From: Caryophanales bacterium UBA6769 | Lineage (GTDB): Bacteria; Bacillota; Bacilli; Bacillales; UBA6769 | DNA: 7,571 nucleotides | Direction of reading: 5' to 3' | Assembly (NCBI GenBank): GCA_002453275.1 | Contig: DKGN01000160.1 | Span: forward strand, 1 to 7,571 | Made by a program: the position numbers and the translations under genes | In this document: positions 4,307 to 7,571 of the stretch, in pieces | How positions within the stretch are numbered: the first letter of the stretch is position 1 | Layout: each line of letters starts with the position of its first letter | Notes under the pieces: generated by a model | What the model saw: the letters and a program-made list of their open reading frames with translations, nothing else | What the model was told of the DNA's origin: nothing | Database searches by the model: none

Positions 4307-6487
4307 ATGAGTATTAACCAATTGAGACAAGAGTTTTTAAGTATAATTAAAAATAAAAAAGTTTTAATCCCTATTTTTGCCGTCATCTTCGTCCCTGTTA
4401 TGTACAGTGCTATGTTTTTATGGGCGTTTTGGGATCCTTATGAAAGACTCGATCAAATTCCTGTTGCGATTGTAAATAATGATACAGGGTCCCAGTTTCA
4501 TGATGAAGAGCTCGAGATTGGTCGTGAATTTGTTGATAAATTAAGAGAAACACCAGAGTTTAAATGGGATTTTGTAGATGAAGCAACTGCTGATCGTGGC
4601 ATGCGCAATGAAAAGTATTATATGAAAATTGTCATCCCGAAGGATTTTTCTGAAAAAGCAACAACGATTATGGATGACGAGCCGCATCCACTTGAATTGC
4701 ATTATGTCCCGAATGAAAGCTTTAATTTCTTAGCAGGTCAAATTGGTGAAACAGCCGTTGAAAAAATGAAAGAACAAATGGCTAATGAACTAAGCGAAAC
4801 GTATATTGAAGTTGTTTTTGATAACATTGAAAAATTGACAGATGGGATTGAGTTAGCTGGCGAAGGAGCCGGGAAGCTGGCTGATGGTACAGCGGATGCA
4901 AAAACAGGTGCCGAAATGATAGAAGACAATCTTAAAAAAGTAGCGGATGGCTCGAACACATTACAAGCATCTCTCGTTGATGCGCAAAGTGGAGCGCAAA
5001 CGTTAAGCTCAGGACTCCAAAGTATTCATACGGGGAATGATGAGCTACTTCGACAGCTCAAAGCAAATGCTCCAAAAGTGGGAGAGCTTGCTGATGGAAC
5101 GGAACAAGTAAACAGAGGCGTCCAAAGCTTAAATACGGGGTTAACTGATTTGCAAGCAAGTTTAGAGAGTAGATTGATTCCATCAGCGCAACGGATAAGC
5201 ACTGGTCTTAATGAATCAAATAAGCAATTAATAGAAGCAAAAAAGAAAAAAGATGAATTGGCGACTGTAATTCGCCAGATTGATGACATACTTGACAAGT
5301 TAAACAATCTAGACATCATTGAATCAAATCCAACAATTGCGAAGCATATTGAAACGCTTATTGAGTATTCAAATCAATTGAAGAATGTAGAAGCCCAATT
5401 TGATAGCCTTGTTGTAGGGCAAGACCAACTAGCGAAAGGATCAAAGGAGTTGTCCGACGGTTTACAGACGTTTGGAGAAAAATTTGCAGGTGCCCAGCAA
5501 GGCTCGACTGAACTTGTAAAGGGTACAAATAAACTTGTAGCCGGAACAGTCACTGTTTCTGAAGGATGGGATTCTCTCGTTGATAACGTTGGTAAACTAT
5601 CAAACGGTAGTGAGCAATTACTTGCTGGAGGTAGTCAGTTAACGAATGGTTTATTACAAATCCATGATGGTTCGACTACGTTAGCGAACGGAACGAACGA
5701 ACTGTATGATGGCTCTAAAGAACTCACCACAGGCCTACATGAGCTTGACGACGGTGCTGGTGAATTAGCCGAAAAGTTGACTGAAGGAGCTAGCGAGGCA
5801 TCAGATGTATCAGCAGATGACGGGAATTTTAAAATGTTCGCCGATCCTGTGAAAGTAGAATCAGAAGTTGTTGCACCTGTTCCTAACTATGGAACTGGCT
5901 TTGCGCCGTATTTCATATCGCTTGGCTTGTTTGTCGGCGCGCTTTTATTGTCGATTGTATTTCCTTTACGTGATCCAGCTGTTGGCCCGAAGTCAGCTTT
6001 CAGTTGGTTTGCAAGCAAGTTTTCGTTGCTTATTTTCGTTGGCATTGCACAAGCACTCATTGTTGATGCACTATTATTGTTCGGTTTAAAAATCGAAGTA
6101 ACGAGTGTTCCTTACTTTATTCTATTTACGATCATTACGAGTGTCGTCTTCATGTCACTTATCCAATTTTTGACGACCGCCTTCGGGGATCCAGGTAGAT
6201 TTGTAGCGATTATTATTTTAATCATGCAATTAACAACGAGCGCTGGAACATTCCCACTAGAGTTAATTCCAGAAGGACTACAAGCATTTAATGCATTCTT
6301 GCCTATGACATACTCTGTTTCTGGATTTAAAGCTGTTATTTCAAGTGGAGATTATTCATTCATGTGGGAAAATATAGGTTTCTTAACAATCTTTTTAGGA
6401 TTGACAATTATCGGAACGATCGGTTACTTCAAGCTGCTTTATAAGAAAACGTATAAACAGTGGAATGCAAGTGAAGAAGTTGTATAA
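4307..6487 (+). CDS. yhgE: YhgE/Pip family membrane protein (phage-infection-protein-like)
   Basis: 726-residue integral membrane protein of the YhgE/Pip family, which has an ABC-2-permease-like C-terminal part. One membrane segment lies near residues 19-41, followed by a large domain of about 490 residues expected outside the cell. About five C-terminal segments follow (near 532-554, 572-594, 601-623, 632-650, 690-711). The conserved GTFPLELIP and LPMTYSVSGFK motifs lie at 647-675. The outer domain carries two blocks of X-X-X-Leu-X-X-Gly heptads (176-287 and 367-485) around a helical spacer. The family includes Lactococcus Pip, needed for phage infection, and is distantly related to the SPP1 receptor YueB; the normal cellular role is poorly known. 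No ATP-binding partner is encoded nearby. GGAAAGG precedes the ATG by 9 nt. It is probably repressed by the upstream TetR protein and ends at a strong hairpin terminator. Confidence 0.93.
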   Translation: MSINQLRQEFLSIIKNKKVLIPIFAVIFVPVMYSAMFLWAFWDPYERLDQIPVAIVNNDTGSQFHDEELEIGREFVDKLRETPEFKWDFVDEATADRGMRNEKYYMKIVIPKDFSEKATTIMDDEPHPLELHYVPNESFNFLAGQIGETAVEKMKEQMANELSETYIEVVFDNIEKLTDGIELAGEGAGKLADGTADAKTGAEMIEDNLKKVADGSNTLQASLVDAQSGAQTLSSGLQSIHTGNDELLRQLKANAPKVGELADGTEQVNRGVQSLNTGLTDLQASLESRLIPSAQRISTGLNESNKQLIEAKKKKDELATVIRQIDDILDKLNNLDIIESNPTIAKHIETLIEYSNQLKNVEAQFDSLVVGQDQLAKGSKELSDGLQTFGEKFAGAQQGSTELVKGTNKLVAGTVTVSEGWDSLVDNVGKLSNGSEQLLAGGSQLTNGLLQIHDGSTTLANGTNELYDGSKELTTGLHELDDGAGELAEKLTEGASEASDVSADDGNFKMFADPVKVESEVVAPVPNYGTGFAPYFISLGLFVGALLLSIVFPLRDPAVGPKSAFSWFASKFSLLIFVGIAQALIVDALLLFGLKIEVTSVPYFILFTIITSVVFMSLIQFLTTAFGDPGRFVAIIILIMQLTTSAGTFPLELIPEGLQAFNAFLPMTYSVSGFKAVISSGDYSFMWENIGFLTIFLGLTIIGTIGYFKLLYKKTYKQWNASEEVV
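4832..5167 (+). repeat. protein-level repeat block 1 in yhgE (eight 14-residue units)
   Basis: Residues 176-287 divide without gaps into eight units of 14 residues, for example KLADGTADAKTGAE, TLSSGLQSIHTGND and ELADGTEQVNRGVQ. Leu is usual at position 2 and Gly at positions 5 and 12. The DNA copies have diverged, so this is an old structural repeat and not a recent tandem duplication. Confidence 0.85.
5405..5761 (+). repeat. protein-level repeat block 2 in yhgE (14-residue units plus one half unit)
   Basis: Residues 367-485 again follow the 14-residue period, for example KLSNGSEQLLAGGS, TLANGTNELYDGSK and ELTTGLHELDDGAG. There is one 21-residue unit at 381-401, meaning one extra heptad. A 79-residue Lys/Glu/Leu-rich spacer without glycine heptads (288-366) separates it from block 1 and looks like a coiled coil. 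Confidence 0.85.
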
Positions 6488-6488
6488 A

Positions 6489-6520
6489 AACAAAAGCGTC
6501 CCTTCGTGGACGCTTTTGTT
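6489..6520. terminator. bidirectional intrinsic terminator between yhgE and the yhzD-like gene
   Basis: Perfect 13-bp inverted repeat, left arm 6489-6501 (AACAAAAGCGTCC) and right arm 6508-6520, with a 6-nt loop. The GC-rich core is flanked by A/T arms, giving TTTTGTT on the + strand for yhgE and TTTTGTTTTTAT on the - strand for the converging small gene. The rest of the 96-bp gap shows nothing further. Confidence 0.9.
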
Positions 6521-6583
6521 ACATAATTTGGAAGAATAAGTGCAAATCCTTTTGCTCAAATCGATGCTTTCTCATAGTTTAAA

Positions 6584-6769
6584 TTAACGGTGAAAGCCGA
6601 TTAACTTACCAGCGCTCGATGTAATACGATGAGTAATATCGATGTAGCCATTCTCTTCTAGCAAAACTTCTCCTTTAGCTCTTCCTTCTGTATCGTTAGT
6701 GGCTTCAAAACGTTCTTCAAATAAAACTTCCCCTGATTGACTAAAAGCTGTAGCAACATAATCCTTCAT
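6584..6769 (-). CDS. yhzD: YhzD-like small conserved protein
   Basis: 61-residue protein with a very good ribosome binding site (AGGAGGA, 9 nt before the ATG at 6769), its own upstream gap and a terminator downstream, all signs of a real gene. It is acidic in the middle (EERFEATNDTEGRAKGE) and ends in a basic THRITSSAGKLIGFHR tail. It has no signal peptide, membrane segment or cysteine, so it is probably cytosolic. Length and sequence pattern fit what I remember of the YhzD family of Bacillaceae, whose function is unknown; I could not verify this by search. The divergent neighbour is a YhaO-type nuclease gene, but nothing in the sequence ties the two functionally. Confidence 0.75.
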   Translation of the reverse strand: MKDYVATAFSQSGEVLFEERFEATNDTEGRAKGEVLLEENGYIDITHRITSSAGKLIGFHR

Positions 6770-6850
6770 GAGTGTTGTTCCTCCTTTTTATCCTCTAACA
6801 AAAAAATAGCATAAAAACAAGAACATTTCCATCAAGATTACTCGAAACAG

Positions 6851-6873
6851 AACACACGCTCTTATGATGTGTT
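6851..6873. repeat. small inverted repeat in the yhzD-yhaO gap
   Basis: AACACA (6851-6856) and TGTGTT (6868-6873) form a 6-bp inverted repeat with an 11-nt centre. Its right arm overlaps the predicted extended -10 of the nuclease gene. This would suit an operator, but arms this short can arise by chance. The rest of the 145-bp gap is A/T-rich without other clear signals. Confidence 0.3.
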
Positions 6874-6878
6874 AAAAT
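6870..6878 (+). promoter_or_regulatory. predicted extended -10 promoter of the yhaO-like gene
   Basis: TGTTAAAAT carries the TG-n motif directly before a TAAAAT -10 hexamer. I see no good -35 box at the right distance, which extended -10 promoters can tolerate. Transcription would start near 6885, about 30 nt before the TTG start. Confidence 0.45.
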
Positions 6879-6914
6879 GAATGAAAGAATTACATTAAAA
6901 TTGAGGTGGACTTA

Positions 6915-7571
6915 TTGAGCATTTCATTTATCCATACAGCGGATTTGCATTTAGGACGTATGTTTACAGGTTTACGCCATTTACCAAAACATATTTATGA
7001 GTATGTTGTTGAGGGTGTCAATCGTTCATTGGAAAATATCATTTCCACAGCAATTGAACATGATGTTGATTTTGTTCTGTTCGTCGGAGATGTATTTGAC
7101 TCCAATGATGTAAGCTTACGTACGTATTTACGCTTTCGCCAGCAACTCGAACGACTTGAACGCCATGGCATCCATGCCTTTATTAGCCATGGTAATCATG
7201 ACCCGCTCGTCAAAGACCGTCGCACTGTTGATTGGCCTGAAAATGTAACGGTTTTTACAGATGAAGCTGTAACTGCCTCACTATTTACAACGAAGACCGA
7301 TCATACTGTGAAGCTTTACGGATTTAGTTATATGAGCAAAGAAATCGTCATCGATAAAAGTGAAGAATATAAGAAAATAGGGGATGCTGATTTTCATATC
7401 GCGATGCTTCATGGGAACATGGATGGACAAACAGGTCATGACCCGTACGCTCCTTTCTCAGTTAAGGAATTACGCAACAAGGGGTTCGACTATTGGGCGT
7501 TAGGACACGTCCATAAACGACAAATACTCTCACAGGAACCACCAATCGTGTATCCTGGCAACATTCAAGGG
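6915..7571 (+). CDS. yhaO: YhaO-type DNA repair exonuclease, SbcD/Mre11-like metallophosphatase (3'-truncated)
   Basis: The first 219 residues of a calcineurin-like phosphoesterase that continues past the right edge. The metal-binding series of the SbcD/Mre11 family is complete so far: D10 and H12 (ADLHLG), D59 (GDVFD), N94-H95-D96 (GNHD), H166 (LHG), and H198 and H200 (GHVHKRQ). YPGNIQG follows, as in SbcD-like nucleases. Such proteins use Mn2+ to cut DNA and usually work with an SMC-like ATPase; in Bacillus subtilis the partner candidate is YhaN, encoded directly downstream of yhaO, so it should be sought beyond this window. The start is TTG at 6915, supported by GAGGTG (6903-6908) at 6 nt spacing and by the fact that SISFIHTADLHLG begins exactly where family members begin. 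Plain SbcD is less likely because of the genomic context, but cannot be excluded from this half. Confidence 0.9.
   Translation, partial: MSISFIHTADLHLGRMFTGLRHLPKHIYEYVVEGVNRSLENIISTAIEHDVDFVLFVGDVFDSNDVSLRTYLRFRQQLERLERHGIHAFISHGNHDPLVKDRRTVDWPENVTVFTDEAVTASLFTTKTDHTVKLYGFSYMSKEIVIDKSEEYKKIGDADFHIAMLHGNMDGQTGHDPYAPFSVKELRNKGFDYWALGHVHKRQILSQEPPIVYPGNIQG

Noticed and set aside
4738..5319. Minus-strand open frames opposite the yhgE repeats (4738-4959, 5026-5319)
   Set aside because: They are Ser/Pro/Leu-rich antisense products of the repeated Leu-Gly heptads, a common artefact of repetitive coding DNA.
5868..6089. Plus-strand open frame overlapping the C-terminal membrane part of yhgE
   Set aside because: It is the alternate frame of membrane-coding DNA and has no ribosome binding site.
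6542..6555. Short GCAAA/TTTGC hairpin after the yhgE terminator
   Set aside because: It is a 5-bp A/T-rich stem with no T tract and is expected by chance; the neighbouring 13-bp hairpin explains termination.

Overview
The window is AT-rich DNA with strong AGGAGG-type ribosome binding sites, sigma-A-like promoter elements and U-tailed hairpin terminators. The proteins resemble a set familiar from Bacillus: YngG/YngF-like enzymes, YhgD/YhgE, a YhzD-like small protein and YhaO. I infer a chromosomal segment of a Bacillaceae member or close relative. No mobile element, CRISPR array, tRNA or rRNA is visible.

Positions 1-2149 (+) hold the tail of a catabolic operon. It has a 5'-truncated short-chain dehydrogenase, hydroxymethylglutaryl-CoA lyase, and a crotonase-fold hydratase that is probably methylglutaconyl-CoA hydratase. 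The genes are 10-13 bp apart. The last two would act in sequence at the end of leucine/isovalerate degradation, giving acetyl-CoA and acetoacetate. A perfect 15-bp stem terminator closes the operon and also lies between it and the convergent lipase gene.

Positions 2198-3484 (-) encode a secreted lipase of the Geobacillus (I.5)/staphylococcal (I.6) group. It has a signal peptide, a Ser-Asp-His triad and an intact predicted zinc site. Its promoter diverges from that of a TetR-family gene.

Positions 3572-6520 (+) hold a TetR regulator (YhgD-like) followed by a YhgE/Pip-type membrane protein with two long blocks of 14-residue repeats. Matching 23-bp operator-like sequences lie just upstream of each gene, which is the clearest regulatory signal in the window. 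They suggest that the TetR protein represses both itself and yhgE. A 13-bp stem terminator ends the unit and serves both strands.

Positions 6584-6769 (-) encode a 61-residue YhzD-like protein. Position 6915 to the right edge (+) is the start of a YhaO/SbcD-type metallophosphatase nuclease that begins at TTG. These two genes diverge from a 145-bp gap. No gap between genes exceeds 170 bp. I see no strong evidence for an undescribed system. The most useful leads are the paired operators, the hybrid-looking lipase, and the make-up of the catabolic operon beyond the left edge.
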